This document shows, in pieces, positions 24,985-37,103 of a stretch of DNA of 64,000 bases. This DNA is from Delphinapterus leucas (Eukaryota; Chordata; Mammalia; Artiodactyla; Monodontidae), in assembly GCF_002288925.2 (NCBI RefSeq), contig NW_022097993.1:15111692-15175691 (forward strand). The letters run 5' to 3'. Under the pieces are notes generated by a model. That model saw only the letters and a program-made list of their open reading frames with translations, made no database searches and had not been told where the DNA came from. The translations under genes and the position numbers were made by a program. The first letter of the stretch is position 1; each line of letters opens with the position of its first letter.

Positions 24985-25370
24985 TAAGGGTGTGTTGATC
25001 ACTGGTGACTGTCGCCAAGTAGTCAGATTCCCCCCATTGAGGGTACTTGATAGGACTGTACTTCCTGACTGGGTCTGACCAGTGAGATACAATGTGTCAC
25101 TTCCAGCCCCAGGATGCTGTGGCCATTGTGAGGTCCTCTGAGATGAGGCCTCTTTTCTCTCCGTGATGGTAGCAGGAAGTGTTGGGGATGGTGGCCACTC
25201 CATCAGCCAGCCTGTGTCCCTCGGTTGCTGCAGCAAGCCTTGTCCTGTGGGCCTGTTACAAGCATTAGGATCAGTCACGGGATATCGGTCTCTGCTGCAC
25301 TGAGCCAGTGGTATTTTGTGGTTATTATCTACTGCAGCATAACCTAGTATGTATGCTCTGACTCTAGCAC
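24985..25370 (+). mobile_element. Ancient interspersed repeat, family not named
   Basis: The 3' part contains a diverged copy of the common mammalian repeat tail 'ctactgcagcataacctag', preceded by the 'ctccatcagcc' segment usual for the same family. I recognise the pattern as a dispersed mammalian repeat but cannot name it or decide between LTR and DNA transposon. It explains the 180-residue minus-strand open frame across 24874-25416, which has no domain. Confidence 0.45.
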
Positions 25371-26289
25371 TGGGAAAAGGTCTTTGAAGAGAGGTGAAAT
25401 TAAAAAGTAGAGACAAAGTGGCTCACTAGCACAAACAGGTGTGGAAAATACTAGGCTGCAGTTACATTATACAAAAATGAAAGTATCCTTTTGTGAGAGA
25501 GATTTAGAGAAGGTTGTGTCACAGGCTGTGAACGAAGACACGAGTGTGCAGAATGTGATGTGTGGGTAAAGTAGGTGTCCTGAGCCTCACTGACTTGTGA
25601 GGGTCATGTATTTCACATTGTCTCAACTTCGCTGCTTGAAAGCAACCCCATGAACAGTCAAGCAAGGACTGGAGAAAGTTCCCAACTCCGTCTCCTCACA
25701 GGGATCAGCCACTGGATGAAGGACTCCACAGGGCTGGGCCATTAGGGACGGGGAGGTTACAGCTGGGCCCACGAAAATGAGTCCCCATGTGAAACATCCA
25801 TATAACTAAAGTCATTCATAGAACTCGTTTACTTTACTGGAAGAGTCCAGTAGAGCCATTCTTTTTCTCATATATCATAATGTAAGCTACCAAAATATGA
25901 TAAAGTTATTATTGATGTATCTTCATATGCATTTCAATTTTTTTCAGTTATTTTTATTTTGCAGTTCTGTAGACATAATTCTTCTCAATCATTACGTATA
26001 TGAATGCTTTGTCTAGCTTTTCTAAAGAAGTTGCTGAAATAGTCAGATATGATAAGGATTTACATCTGCTCACATATTGGTATGGCTAGAACCATTACTG
26101 TCTTCTAGAAAAATATGCATTTCCCCCACCACTCATGAAAAAATCAGTGGGGATTTTACTCTCTGACATTTGCTCAATGCAGATGCTTGAAACTTAATTC
26201 CTGCTTGAACACACTCCATGTCAATTTGGGTCTGGATTTCATGTAAGTTTGAAAGTAGGACTTGTCCACTGAAAGAAATATGCACAATG
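25371..26289. other. Unassigned, moderately GC-rich patch
   Basis: About 25490-25800 is less AT-rich than its surroundings and has no repeat I recognise. No long frame or splice-site-bounded exon can be supported. It is one of the few candidates in the window for unique sequence. Confidence 0.4.
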
Positions 26290-26700
26290 TGATAGCTGTG
26301 AGCTTAGGTTTATTCAAGATCATTACTATGGACTAGAGCCTGAAAAACAGCCTCTCAGTAGCTCTGAGGAACTGTTCCAAAGAAGTAGGGGAGGAGCGAA
26401 GAGCTCTATGAATTTTTTTTTTTGACTCAGAAATAAATGTAGTTAAGCACACAACTTGGTAAAAGATTACTGATAGTCACAAAGAACAGACACCTCAAGT
26501 TAACGATTTTAATGCCTTTCTATTTATGGGAAAGTACAAGAATCTGGGGTCATTAAAATTCTTCCTGAGACATGCATCTAACTATCTAAGGGCCTGTTTA
26601 TCCAAGGCCCAGAATGCCTCATCCCAAATTTCCCTCAAGGCACACTGTTGGTGGAGTGACTGCAGTGGGTTGTGATTTAACCCTTTGTATAATGCGATGA
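26290..26700. mobile_element. Possible old LTR (ungulate-type)
   Basis: The stretch with 'gtgagcttaggtttattcaa', 'gcctctcagtagctctgagg', 'ttcctgagacatgcatctaa' and 'cactgttggtggagtgactg' resembles an LTR seen repeatedly in laurasiatherian genomes. The match is from memory and the limits are approximate. Confidence 0.35.
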
Positions 26701-27055
26701 TGACCAACAATGCTTGTTCTTTTTTTTTCCTTTTTCCACAGACTTCAGAGTAAATTTAGAGTTAGTAGGCAGAGGTGAGATTCTGAATGTGGTGTAAAGG
26801 TCATGTCCCTAATCCTAATCCTAAACTTAACTTTATCAAACTGGAGTGTGGGACTGTTGAAAAAAAGAATAAATTATAAATTGTGTAATCATATTTATCA
26901 AGGTATTTGTAAAAGTTTATATAAAATTCAAAACTCTGCCATCCATAAAAACATGACTGTAAGAAATGTCACAAACTTTGAAATTAATTTATTTCTGAAA
27001 TTTTTTGAAATGTTTTCGAAATACTAATATTACAGTACACATTTTTTAGTGTATT
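26701..27055. other. No recognised feature
   Basis: AT-rich sequence. A 74-residue plus-strand frame at 26803-27027 has no recognisable domain. Confidence 0.5.
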
Positions 27056-27123
27056 TTTAAAACATCTTTATTGGAGTATAATTGCTTTACAATGGTGTGT
27101 TAGTTTCTGCTTTATAACAGAGG
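27056..27123 (-). mobile_element. Extremely 5'-truncated L1 3' end
   Basis: In reverse orientation this is the last roughly 68 bp of the cetartiodactyl L1 3' UTR: 'aaaacatctttattggagta' followed by 'ggtgtgttagtttctgcttt'. The same ending occurs at about 60980-61040. Upstream L1 sequence is missing, so it is a minimal insertion or a deletion remnant. Confidence 0.75.
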
Positions 27124-27214
27124 ATAATATACTGAATTGTCAGGTACACTGCTGTAAGCCTCAGTAGTTATTATTTTCATTTATAATCATGTCTCTTCAA
27201 CCTCATACATTTTC

Positions 27215-27302
27215 TTACCCTCTGTCTCTCCATCTCTCTGTCTCCCCACCCCCCCTCCCTTTCTCCCTCTTTCTTTCTCTCTTTCACCCTATCTTTTTCC
27301 TG
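27215..27302. repeat. CT-rich low-complexity tract
   Basis: Polypyrimidine stretch built on TCTC, CCCC and TTTC units. Confidence 0.7.
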
Positions 27303-28030
27303 TTTTTGACTAGAGTATTTTAAAGCAAATGCAACCCTAACCAACGAACTTTATTTTTTATATAAGAACTATGAAATTAGTGCAACAACAAAATTGGCAG
27401 TATTTCCTTAATATCAGCTATTTTTTCGCAAATCTCCTTGATTGTCCTAAGAGTGTAATTTTTAGAATTGCTTAGTAAGAAGCAGTATTCTAACAATATC
27501 TACACATAGCATTTTGTTTGTATGTGTCTTAAGCCTTTTAAACCTATATCCATTATCCCACAGATCCCTATTTCTTTGTTTATATGATCAATAGGAAATT
27601 CAGTCATTTATTCTCCAGAATTTTCCACATTCTGGTTGCATTGATTTCATTCTTGTGCTATTGAATTGTTCCTCTGCCTTATGCATTTCCTGTAAACTTG
27701 TCATTAGATCCAGAGGCTTAAAGTCAATTCAAATTCAATTAAGTGTTATTTTCTACTTCCTAAAGGATCGTATCCAGAGACACATAAAGTCTGCTGGCCC
27801 TACTTTTAATAGATTGATCAGTGGCTTTCCCATAGTGTTGTTTCAATTCATCCATTATAAAATTCCACATCAATTTTCCACCTAATGATTTTTGGCGATA
27901 GTAATGATAATTTTCTGGATTCATTATTTACTTAGGGATAGAGAATGGTGATATTTGAATTTTATTATTTTTCTACATCTCCTAGACATAATTATTTTTT
28001 AAAGTGGAAATTCCCTTCACCAGCAGTTTA
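27303..28030 (-). mobile_element. Old L1 3' UTR, minus strand
   Basis: Reading the plus strand, the segment follows the reversed 3' UTR of old L1M elements. It starts with 'agagtattttaaagcaaat', has 'ttgttcctctgccttatgca' and 'cattagatccagaggctta', and ends near 'gaatggtgatatttgaattt'. It is diverged and the edges are approximate. Confidence 0.55.
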
Positions 28031-31000
28031 GGACCTTAAAAGATATTATATACTGTAAATCCAGGATAAATAATTGTTACCTCCCCCTTTAAAACAATTT
28101 TCAGAGCAATAATTTGGTGCACTAGCAACAGCAAATGATATGGCCTGATATTTTTTAAAATATTATTTTGAAATTGTGCACCTTAACAGTGATCTCCACC
28201 TCTTCCTCATTGGTTAGGAAACTTCAACACAGTTATTCCTATACCCCTCCATTTCCCCTAATTCCTATACCCTATGGTTTCCCATTGAATTTAAGGGGAA
28301 ACATGTTTCATTTGCTTGTTAGAATTTTGAGGGATCAGAAACCATTGAGGAGCTCAGGAATATTTCTGACTAGTTTTCTTCTGACTAACCACTCTGAGTG
28401 ATTAATGCACTGGAGTCATTTCTTTTGGAGGTCATGACCCGGATTAAAAGAGAACACCTTTATCCACAAATACAGATGTTAGGAAAATTTATTAGCAGCT
28501 AAAAGTTTGCAGAGATGTTGAATACGATTTGAAACAGCTGACATAGTCAATACTAAAGAAAGAACAATGATGTGAATGTTGGCAGACAACTTTTAAAATA
28601 TTAAAACCTACCATCTGGCAATAACTTGAATGGCATCATATAAAACAGGTTTGAATTAACTGATGTAGAATGAAATCTAAAATCAACTTAAATGCTCTTT
28701 CTTTAAATGCATATTGCCTCCTGAAATAAAACATTGAAAATTCAAATCAGCTTATTCTCTCATTTTTAAATATGTGCATAACTTGTGATTGAATTATCTC
28801 TAAGGTTTGTTCATTGAGCTTGAATAGATTAGTATTTCATAATTTAGAAAGCTTGAGTAAGTAGCATTTGGAATATGTTCTTAACTGGGTTATAACTTCT
28901 GGCATCCTTCTATCAAGAACATTCAAAATTACTTTGCTTTCCCTATGTTTTGAGTGCAGGATTTCTTACATCACTGCATATCATAAATGCCAAACTATTG
29001 ATGTCCTTTACTCAGCATTTTCTTTCTCTTATCACATGCTGAGATTTATTTTAAAGTGCAGTTTTACTCTCTTTCATCATCCACGGTGGTCAGCACTTTG
29101 TATACTATTCTGTACTACAGAAAAAACATTCACCAGCACTTCCTGCTTCCTCAGGGACCAAGTGCAAGCAGAAAGAGGACATTGTTATCAACTGAAAGCT
29201 ACTCGAAAATATAAACATTTCAATTGGCATTTTTGCTGCATTTTATATCTTGGAATTGGGAGCTGTTCTGGCAAAAACAATGGTATATCTGGATAATTTG
29301 AAAAGAAAAAAATCATGGTTATACATTTGTACAATTTCTTTGACTCAAACAAAATAAGGAAGAAAGTTGAAAGGTAAGTGAAGTTCCAAAAATCTGACCC
29401 TCTCACCTACTGTCAGGATGTTTCAAAAAGATTAAGAAGTCCTCTCTTTGATTTGATATTAGACATACAAAGAAACACTGCCAATGCTAAAATATGTTTT
29501 AAAAGTAAACGATTTAATCATTCTATTCTTACTTTGAAAAACAACATAAATACTTTTTTTTTTTTTGACACTGGACTTCCTTTTCCTATTTGTATTAGCT
29601 TTGGTTTGTGGGAATCCTGCCCCCCTTTCCATCCCAAATTCCATCAAATTGGGAGACTTTATTATTTGGTAAATCTATGTCAATATTGCTCAGAAGAACT
29701 TTCTCAGGAGACATATATTATTACACAGTAAAAAAACCATTGCTTTTCTTCAGGTATACACAGATGGGGGACATGATTAATCATTAAACCTATTTTAAAA
29801 ATTAATTTATTACAGTATTATCCTGTTAATCAGGATAAAATACTGTACTCATGACATTTTCTTTTTTCCTTCAACTTTGAAAATAAAGACAGGGAGCAGA
29901 GAGTGAGTTCATATGAAATGCAGCAATTCACACATTAAATTTGTAATTGTAGATTTCATGGGCAGCTAGCTGAATTTGACCCACTATCAGAACCATTGAT
30001 GAGTGTACTTCCATTCTTGTGATCAACTTAAAGCACCCTGATTAGCAAATATGTCTTGGAAGATGGGATCAAGTAATACTTCAAAGTTACTTTAGCACCT
30101 ACTTTTATATTCAACCAACAGCCTGCTCTGACATTATAGTAAATTGTTTTTCATATTTTTAAAGCACCATGAAAAATAACATTTTATGTAGCTTCAGTTA
30201 CTAAATGCAATACTACTTTCAGGGTACACATACAAATAAATATAGAGACTCAAGTGTATAGATGCATATACATACACATATAGACATGTAACTAGGTACT
30301 ACTCTGTTTTTAATATCTGCACATGAAGTTGACCTATTTTATATTTTGGCTCCCAGCACAATATACCTACCTCATTACATATTGACCTTAACATTTGTTC
30401 ATACCAAAATGCTTTTCTCTCTTTGAAGAATTTCAAAATCACCTCCTATGAGCTTCTTTTAACGTTGCAACAAACACAATACCAAAAATACTACACAATG
30501 CCAATACTAATAATTTAGCCATTATTTTTACCGTAATCAGAAAATAACAAATAACCATCCCTGAGGTTGAGCACATAATCAATAATCAATCTATTTCATT
30601 GTAAAGAATGGCAAACAATAGACTTCATTTTATTACCATCCATTTTATTAACATATCTTAAAATTGAGTAGTATTTTTATATTGTTAAATGCTAAGATTT
30701 ATTATTTCCTCACTTATGTGAGTAATCTGATGTATTGCACTATATATTATGTATAAGTTAACCAACAATGGTTATATTCCTTAGTGATGTACCCATTAAT
30801 CAAAAGTGAAATCAATCATTTATATTAATGTTCTAATAAAAAATTCAGAAAAAAATCTTATTTAATTTAGTTAGAGATTTACTAGAAATTTAAGTAAATA
30901 GAATGATTTGTTCTGAGTGTTCCTTTAGTCCTTTAGTAAGACTTTGAAGAGCAAAAGTAAATAATCCAACTGCAGAGTGCTGATTTGGGACATAAGTTAG

Positions 31001-31153
31001 AGTCTTTAAACCATCTAATAGTAGAATAGACCTGTGAGAGCTGGTTGTCTAAGAAACTGTCCCAGCAAATCCTCAAGTCCTTCTGGACTCAGTGAATCAA
31101 AGACTTAGCAGATTCTTACAAAAATGCCAGGTGCAATTTAAAATCAAACACAA
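28031..31153. other. AT-rich DNA, no recognised feature
   Basis: About 3.1 kb with no repeat or gene I can support. Open frames of 142 residues (28868-29296) and 117 residues (29378-29731) lack domains, and their composition is that of translated AT-rich DNA. Confidence 0.45.
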
Positions 31154-31159
31154 CTATGA

Positions 31160-31930
31160 TAAGTTTTCAATCATGATAGTTGTTTTGGCCGTTTTCAAAA
31201 TTTATATAAGTGAAATCATACAATAAATAAATACTCTCTTTAGCCTGCCTTCTTTCTGCTCAACATAATAACTTGAGATTTGAAACAAGTTGTTGAATAT
31301 ATCATTAAACATTTTACTTTTACTTACTGACTAATATTTAATTGTATAGATATTAAACAACTGGTTTGTCCATTATTCTGTTGGTGGACATTTGGGTAGT
31401 TTCCAGTCTGGAGTAATTATGACTAAAGCTACTGTAAGCATCCATTTACCAATATGTTGATAGACATAAATTTTCATTTTTTATTTTTCTTGGTAAATAT
31501 GTAGAAGTGTTATTGCTGGAACAAAGATTAAATGCATATTTTTCTTTAAAAGAAAGCACAAAATGGTATTCCAAATTTGTATAATTTTACAGTTTCACCA
31601 ACAATGAATATAAATTCCAGTTGCTCTGTCACCTGGCCAGCATTGTGTTGTCAGACTAATTGTGGCCATTCTAGTGGGTGCAAAATGGTTTATCTCTTTT
31701 GAGTTTTAATTTACCTTTATCAGATGACTAATTATTTTGAGCATCTTTTAAATACTTTTTGTATATCATCTTTTGCGAAATATCTCTTCAAATCAAGTGC
31801 CTATATTATAGAGCTTTTTTCATTTTATTATTTCCTTTTATGTATTCTTTACATAGTCTGTATGCAAGATTTGCCATACACATATTGCAATTATTTTCTC
31901 CCATTCTGTTGTTTGATTTTCATTTTATTA
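31160..31930 (-). mobile_element. Old L1 3' end, minus strand (duplication source)
   Basis: Reverse-orientation L1M 3' UTR and ORF2 end. It includes 'ataagtgaaatcatacaata' near 31207, 'tggacatttgggtagtttcc' near 31386 and 'ttattgctggaacaaag' near 31510. 'tctagtgggtgcaaaatgg' follows near 31670, then 'attttctcccattctgttg' near 31893. Its first 201 bases (31160-31360) recur almost identically at 34735-34933. Confidence 0.75.
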
Positions 31931-31934
31931 ATAT

Positions 31935-32275
31935 AATTTTATTTGTTTGGGAGTAAAATATACAGTAGGGAGTATAATATAAATACAATAAAATGTACAA
32001 CTAAAAATTATGTGCTCAGTTCAATGACTTCTGATAATTGTATATACTATATAACCATCACACAGAACAAGAGTGTTACTTTTCTCCAAAACACGTCCAT
32101 TGTGCTTTTTTCTAGTCCACTCATATGTCTGACACACTCCTTTTTTTCTGCCACTCTAGGTCAGCTTATATTGTTGTAGAATTGTATATAAATAAATTAT
32201 GTACTATATTGTTTTTGGTTCATTTTCTTTCACTCAACATAATGTTAGTGAAATTGTGATGGGACACTATATTTT
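31935..32275 (-). mobile_element. Second old L1 3' UTR, minus strand
   Basis: A second reversed L1M 3'-UTR copy follows directly. It runs from 'ataaaatgtacaactaaaa' through 'accatcacacagaacaagag' and 'gccactctaggtcagcttat' to 'ctttcactcaacataatg'. Two tails in a row imply two independent insertions. Confidence 0.6.
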
Positions 32276-32989
32276 TTGGTGTGGTGGTTACAGTGTGTCC
32301 ACAATCATCAAAACTTAAACTGAATGGCTCAAACTTGATAAGTGATATTGATTTTGATCTATGAGTAATAATGTTGGGCTTTTCTTTAAAAAGAAGAAAC
32401 AAACCTTAGTGTATTTGAGTATAAAAATCAAGCAGGCATGAGAGACCAGTTTACTAAACAGGAATTACAATAAAATTAAAACGTTTCATCAAGAATGAGA
32501 TGACAGTGTTGTAATACCTTGAAAGTACTATGCAAATAATTGTCAAGCTGTACTTTGCACACATCTAAACTATGATTTAACCATAGGGGCAATTTTAATA
32601 CTCTTTTTAGACAATAAAAACATAGTGCTTATCACAGAAAAAGAAAGAACTTTAGGAAAAAACTAAGTTATTTCAGAAGAAATGTTGACAGAAATAAGTG
32701 GTAAACATATGGGTTAGACTACAAAAATACTGATGGCTTAAATTTGGATTTTAAAAATAAGTTTAATTAAAAACTAGATCAAAATTAGTATAAGCTGATA
32801 TGAAATGACCCTATTTCAAGCTTTCTAAGATTTTTCTACTGGTAGGGAGTAGGGAAGAGATATTTTTTAGGATTAAAATTTTTCGGAAGTTAATCTTTCA
32901 AACTAAGGTTTAAGAGTATTCACTAAAAAAATTAAAAAGAGAACAATTTCTAAGCTTATAAGAGAAAAAAGTTGGGAAAATACACATGA
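32276..32989. other. No recognised feature
   Basis: AT-rich, no gene or confident repeat. Confidence 0.5.
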
Positions 32990-33870
32990 TGCAAAGTAAA
33001 CCAATAAAGTAGAACAAATGAAGCATGGAAAAAGCAAGGTGAATAGAAAGTACAAGTTATCCAGGTAGAAGTAAATTCAAATATGTTAATGGTTATAAAC
33101 AATACATGTGGATCATTTTCCCTCATTAAACAGTAGAGATTGCGAGATTAGCTTGAAAATGTGCATGTGTAACTCTTCCAAGCTATGTCAGGGCAACAAA
33201 AGGTATTAAGTAAATATATGGGAAAATACACTAGGCAAATACCAATGAATAAAAAGCTATGGAATTAAAACAGCATGTCCACTTTCTATGTAACTAGTGT
33301 ATAAATCACTTAGTTACAAGTAAAAACGATCACAGGAAACTTAAATACTTACACAACACATAGGTAGAGCAAAAATAATGTAAAACTAATAAATAATACC
33401 AACCACATCTGTTACAACAATACATGTCAATGATTTACTCCCAACTAAAATGCAAATAAAATAAGATTGTATCAAAATGATTAATAATAATAGCAAAATA
33501 ATACCAAGTATTTGCTGCACCCTGAAAGCATTTCTAAAACAAGTTGACAAAGAAGGTTTGAAAGCATAAAAATGGGCAAAGATGTAAAAAGAAAACGGTA
33601 TAAAATTAAAGTTTCAAATATTAATTTAAAGCAAGGTATAATTAAGGCAAAACACATTCAATAGGATGGAGAATGTCATATTATATTGATACAAGATCCA
33701 ATCTATAATGAAAATATCATAGTCATAAAATTTTATTAGCCAAATAAAAGAGCATTAAAGTATATTAAGCAGGAAGTGTTTAAAAAATTCAGAGATATAT
33801 ACAAAATACACAAATGTATTTGAAGATTTCAACACACCATTTTCTGCACATTAAGCTTAAAATAGTGAGA
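32990..33870 (+). mobile_element. Old L1 ORF2 5' region
   Basis: Diverged L1 ORF2 start in plus orientation: 'gttataaacaatacatgtgg' near 33093, 'aacagtagagattgcgagat' near 33129, and near the end 'gaagatttcaacacaccatt', the conserved endonuclease-domain block. Frames are destroyed. Confidence 0.55.
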
Positions 33871-34734
33871 AAATGAAGCCATATAGGATTCTTACCATAT
33901 TATCTGAGTTATTTATGGTGTTGGGTGGGAGAAACTAAACAACTGAGATATAAACTCATATGCCTATGTATAGATATATACATTTACTGTTGAAGCATCA
34001 TTTTGGAATATGTGGGATAGGATATTGTAAATCAAGAGAACGGCCCCTTACTTACTTATTGTAGATATACTTATTGTAGATATAGCAGTGGAAATGCTAA
34101 CAGCTGCATTCGGTAAAGACGATTAGGCGTAACTTTATCAAGACTATGTCTCTCCAAAGTTAGAAATCTTATAGCTTCTATAAAACATACAGTTAAGTGA
34201 CAAAGATCTTAAAACTATTATTATATTAATTGGGAAATTTGAATGTGCATTTTTTCCCACAAGTTTTCTTAAAATGGGACAATGCCATAACAGAAACTTA
34301 TCATCTCTTAATATGATATTGAAAAATATACTCTAAAAAGCTATTACAAGTTTTAGTTGGTCAAGTACCCTAATGTTTCTTTATTTATGTTTTTGTTTTT
34401 ATGTATTGGAGATAAATTTGCAGGGCACTTAATGTACAAACAAGTCAGCTTTCAAGAAGATAGTGTCTTACCACAGCTTTGCACTGTTTGCAATAGTATA
34501 TTTTTGCACTTTTCACTATGTTGGAATAAATTCTGCTACAGCTAACAGAAAAAAATAATAATAATAGTGACTTAAGATTAACATTTCATTCTTTTCATAC
34601 CTGAAAGATAGATGGTTGAGGATGGGTGAGGGCCACAGAGCCAATAGGGATTCTGGGTTTTTCTATTTTCTTATTCTACGATTCTTTGTGAAGGACAGTC
34701 CAAGAAGGCTGCCGACCTCAGCCTTTCTATGACC
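33871..34734. other. No recognised feature; 15-bp tandem duplication
   Basis: AT-rich. The 15-mer acttattgtagatat occurs twice head-to-tail at 34054-34083. Otherwise nothing recognised. Confidence 0.55.
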
Positions 34735-34933
34735 TAAGTTTTCAATCATGATAGTTGTTTTGGCCATCTTCAAAATTTATATAAGTGAAATCATACAATA
34801 AATAAATACTCTCTTTAGCCTGCCTTCTTTCTGCTCAACATAATAACGAGATTTGAAACAAGTTGTTGAATATATCATTAGACTTTTTACTTTTACTTAC
34901 TGACTAATATTTAATTGTATAGATATTAAACAA
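34735..34933 (-). repeat. Recent local copy of 31160-31360
   Basis: These 199 bases repeat 31160-31360 in the same orientation, 3575 bp downstream. By eye there are four substitutions and one 2-bp deletion. The copied unit starts outside recognisable L1 ('taagttttcaatcatgatag') and ends in the middle of an L1 3' UTR ('tagatattaaacaa'). It therefore does not follow transposon boundaries. It has no poly(A) and no target duplication. The hexamer ctatga precedes both copies. This fits a templated insertion or local duplication, not a retrotransposition event. Confidence 0.93.
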
Positions 34934-35278
34934 AAGACTTTTCTTTCTGCCAGTTGCTTGCCTAAAACCTGAGCTCCAGAAAGAAATACAACTAAAAAAT
35001 AAAAATACAATAAAAACTTTGCCCCTCTTAAGTTCTCTTGTCCCAGATGTGGCCTAGAATGAACTGAGCTTCTTGAACTGAAGAGGCCGTGTGGCTGTAC
35101 GGCAATTCAGCATGTTGAAAATGCTCCCATGATCAATACCGCTTAAAAGATTAGCACAGGGTATGTCCTAGAGCCCTTTCTCAACCAGAAACAAAAGCTC
35201 TGAACTGTCTGAGATTGAATTATTCACCAGTTTGGTGACCTAATTCAAAGTTTCATTGAATGCATATATACATGTATA
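34934..35278. other. No recognised feature
   Basis: About 340 bp without gene or recognised repeat. The end has a short ATATAC/ATGTATA stretch. Confidence 0.5.
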
Positions 35279-35664
35279 TGTTATTAAGGACAAATTTTGT
35301 CCTTTCAAAATTTACATGTTTTTGCAGTCTTAACTGCCTATGTGACCATATTTTGAGATAGAGCCTTTACAGAGGTAGTTCATATTAAGTGAGGTCATAA
35401 GAGTGGGACCCTAGTCCTATGGGACTAATGTCCTTATAAGGAGAGGATGAGACACCAGAGTGATCGAACCCTCTCAGGAACACTCACAAAGGAAAGGTCA
35501 TGTGAGGCACAGTAAGAAGGTGGCTGGAAGCCAGGAAAAGAGCCCTCATCAAGCACCAAATTTGCTGGCACCTAGATCATGGAACTCTAGCCTCCAGAAA
35601 ATAAATGCCTATTGTTTAAGCCACTCAGTCTGTAGTATTATTTTATGGCAGCCTGAGCAGACTA

Positions 35665-35665
<1 letters not shown>
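35279..35665 (+). mobile_element. Solo LTR, ERVL-MaLR (MLT1/MST-like)
   Basis: Typical MaLR LTR blocks appear in order: 'tgttattaagga' start, 'ttttgagatagagcctttac', 'gaggtcataagagtgggacc' and 'ggactaatgtccttataagg' (the promoter-proximal 'ccttataag' block). 'aagaaggtggctggaagcca', 'tagcctccagaaaataaa' (poly(A) signal region) and the end 'cctgagcagactaa' follow. No internal region is next to it, so it is a solo or fragmentary LTR. Confidence 0.8.

Positions 35666-35708
<43 letters not shown>
35666..35708. repeat. (TG)n microsatellite
   Basis: A 43-nt perfect TG tract begins at the last bases of the preceding LTR. Such a tract is likely length-polymorphic. Confidence 0.97.
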
Positions 35709-35712
<4 letters not shown>

Positions 35713-35799
35713 CAAAACTATTCTGTGGTATTTTAGAAATATTTAAGTTGTCTAGGCAGATAATTATCATATTATGATACCAAGAATTTTAACCTCAAA

Positions 35800-35965
35800 C
35801 TTTTTATTTTTATTTTTTCAAAAGTTGTTCTACTATTAGATTTATAGAATAGTTGCAAAAATAGCTTAGGCAGTTCCCATAATCCTTCACTCAACATTCC
35901 TCAGTGGTTTATGACTTAACATAACTAAAGATTAATTACTACAACCAAAGATCTATGAAAATTTA
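35800..35965 (-). mobile_element. Old L1 3' UTR fragment, minus strand
   Basis: Reversed L1M 3'-UTR block 'tagaatagttgcaaaaatag' followed by 'gttcccataatccttcactc' and 'cctcagtggtttatgactta'. Confidence 0.55.
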
Positions 35966-36928
35966 GCATGAACAAGACATATTTGCTGAATGTGTGAATG
36001 ATAACTAGCTCTGGTTTATATTAATAACAGTTTTATATTAATATGTTCCTCATTAATATAAAATATGTTTATTAACTCATTTGATTGTGCTTATTCTGAG
36101 AAATTTTGCATATAATCTTACTTTTGACACTGTAAGTACTTCAGTTGATAGACTATGAGATCATAAACAAAGAATTATGACCTCTTAATGTGATCAAACA
36201 GCAGGAGGGAAAGAAAACTGCTCAAATATGAGATATTTAGCAATTAGCACTTTACGGAAGGATGTACCATAAAAAAAAAACATAATTTAGTGTATTTTCA
36301 GAATGCAAGTATGAATTATAAGGTTTAATTCAAACTATTGTAAAATCTCAGACTATTGTAAAATGCTTTCCTAAGCATTATCAGAGGCCCACACCAGTGA
36401 CGCTACAGGCTGTGACCCTATAGTCACCCACAGCATTCTTAGTCTTATAGCTAATTTTAGCTTTTAAGTAAGCACCAAGAGCGTCAGTAAAGCTATAACC
36501 TCTGAAGAGTATCAATTTCATAACAAAAGATGATTGGTCAAACTTTCTCTACCATTTATGTCATCACATGAAAGACTCAGGATCCTGCAAAAGTTATCAT
36601 AAGAGAAAATTCCATAGTTTTCTATCTTCTCAAACTTATTTGAGAACAAAACCAATATTAAAGGAGTAATGGCTAGCAGTGGGGCACATCAGTGTTCAGT
36701 AGAGAGCAAAATTTAAAATCCATTTCTTCGTGTGGTGAAGTTTTTCTAATTGCATTATTCTATGCTATTTCAAATAATGTATGGAACCAATCTGAAAATA
36801 AACTTGAGTAAATGCAGCAACTTATTTGCTAATAGTTTATTATCTACATATTGTCTATAATATCTAAGTGAGATCATAGCTCCAACAATGTCTCAATTAT
36901 ATAGATAACCAAATATCATTGTTAAATA
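35966..36928. other. No recognised feature
   Basis: AT-rich, no gene or clear repeat. A local direct repeat 'actattgtaaaat' occurs twice near 36335-36365. Confidence 0.5.
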
Positions 36929-36940
36929 GAAAAAATATAT

Positions 36941-37055
36941 ATATTTTTGGCAGCACTGCACAGCAGGTGGGATTTTATTTCCTGACCAGTGATCGAACCC
37001 ATGCCCCCTGCAGTGGAAGTGCAGAATCCTAACCACTGGAGCACAAGGGAATTTC
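36941..37055 (-). mobile_element. Older tRNA-Glu SINE, short form
   Basis: Reverse-orientation cetartiodactyl tRNA-Glu SINE: 'cctgaccagtgatcgaaccc' (B-box region), 'cagtggaagtgcagaatcct' and 'aaccactggagcacaaggga'. Flanking gaaaaaatatat (36929-36940) and gaaaaaaaatatt (37056-37068) are the probable target duplication. It is more diverged than the CHR-2 copies. Confidence 0.8.
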
Positions 37056-37103
37056 GAAAAAAAATATTGTCTAGTGTAAGTTTAGTTCTTTCTATTTTAG
37101 TTT

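Noticed and set aside
24874..25416. 180-residue minus-strand open frame, the longest in the window
   Set aside because: It lies over an ancient dispersed repeat in a less AT-rich stretch and shows no domain, no conserved motif and no exon context.
28868..29731. Open frames of 142 and 117 residues on the plus strand
   Set aside because: Composition is that of AT-rich non-coding DNA. No domain, and no splice or start context that distinguishes them from chance.
35460..35777. 105-residue plus-strand frame with a Cys-Val repeat
   Set aside because: It is the LTR followed by the translated (TG)n tract, not a protein.
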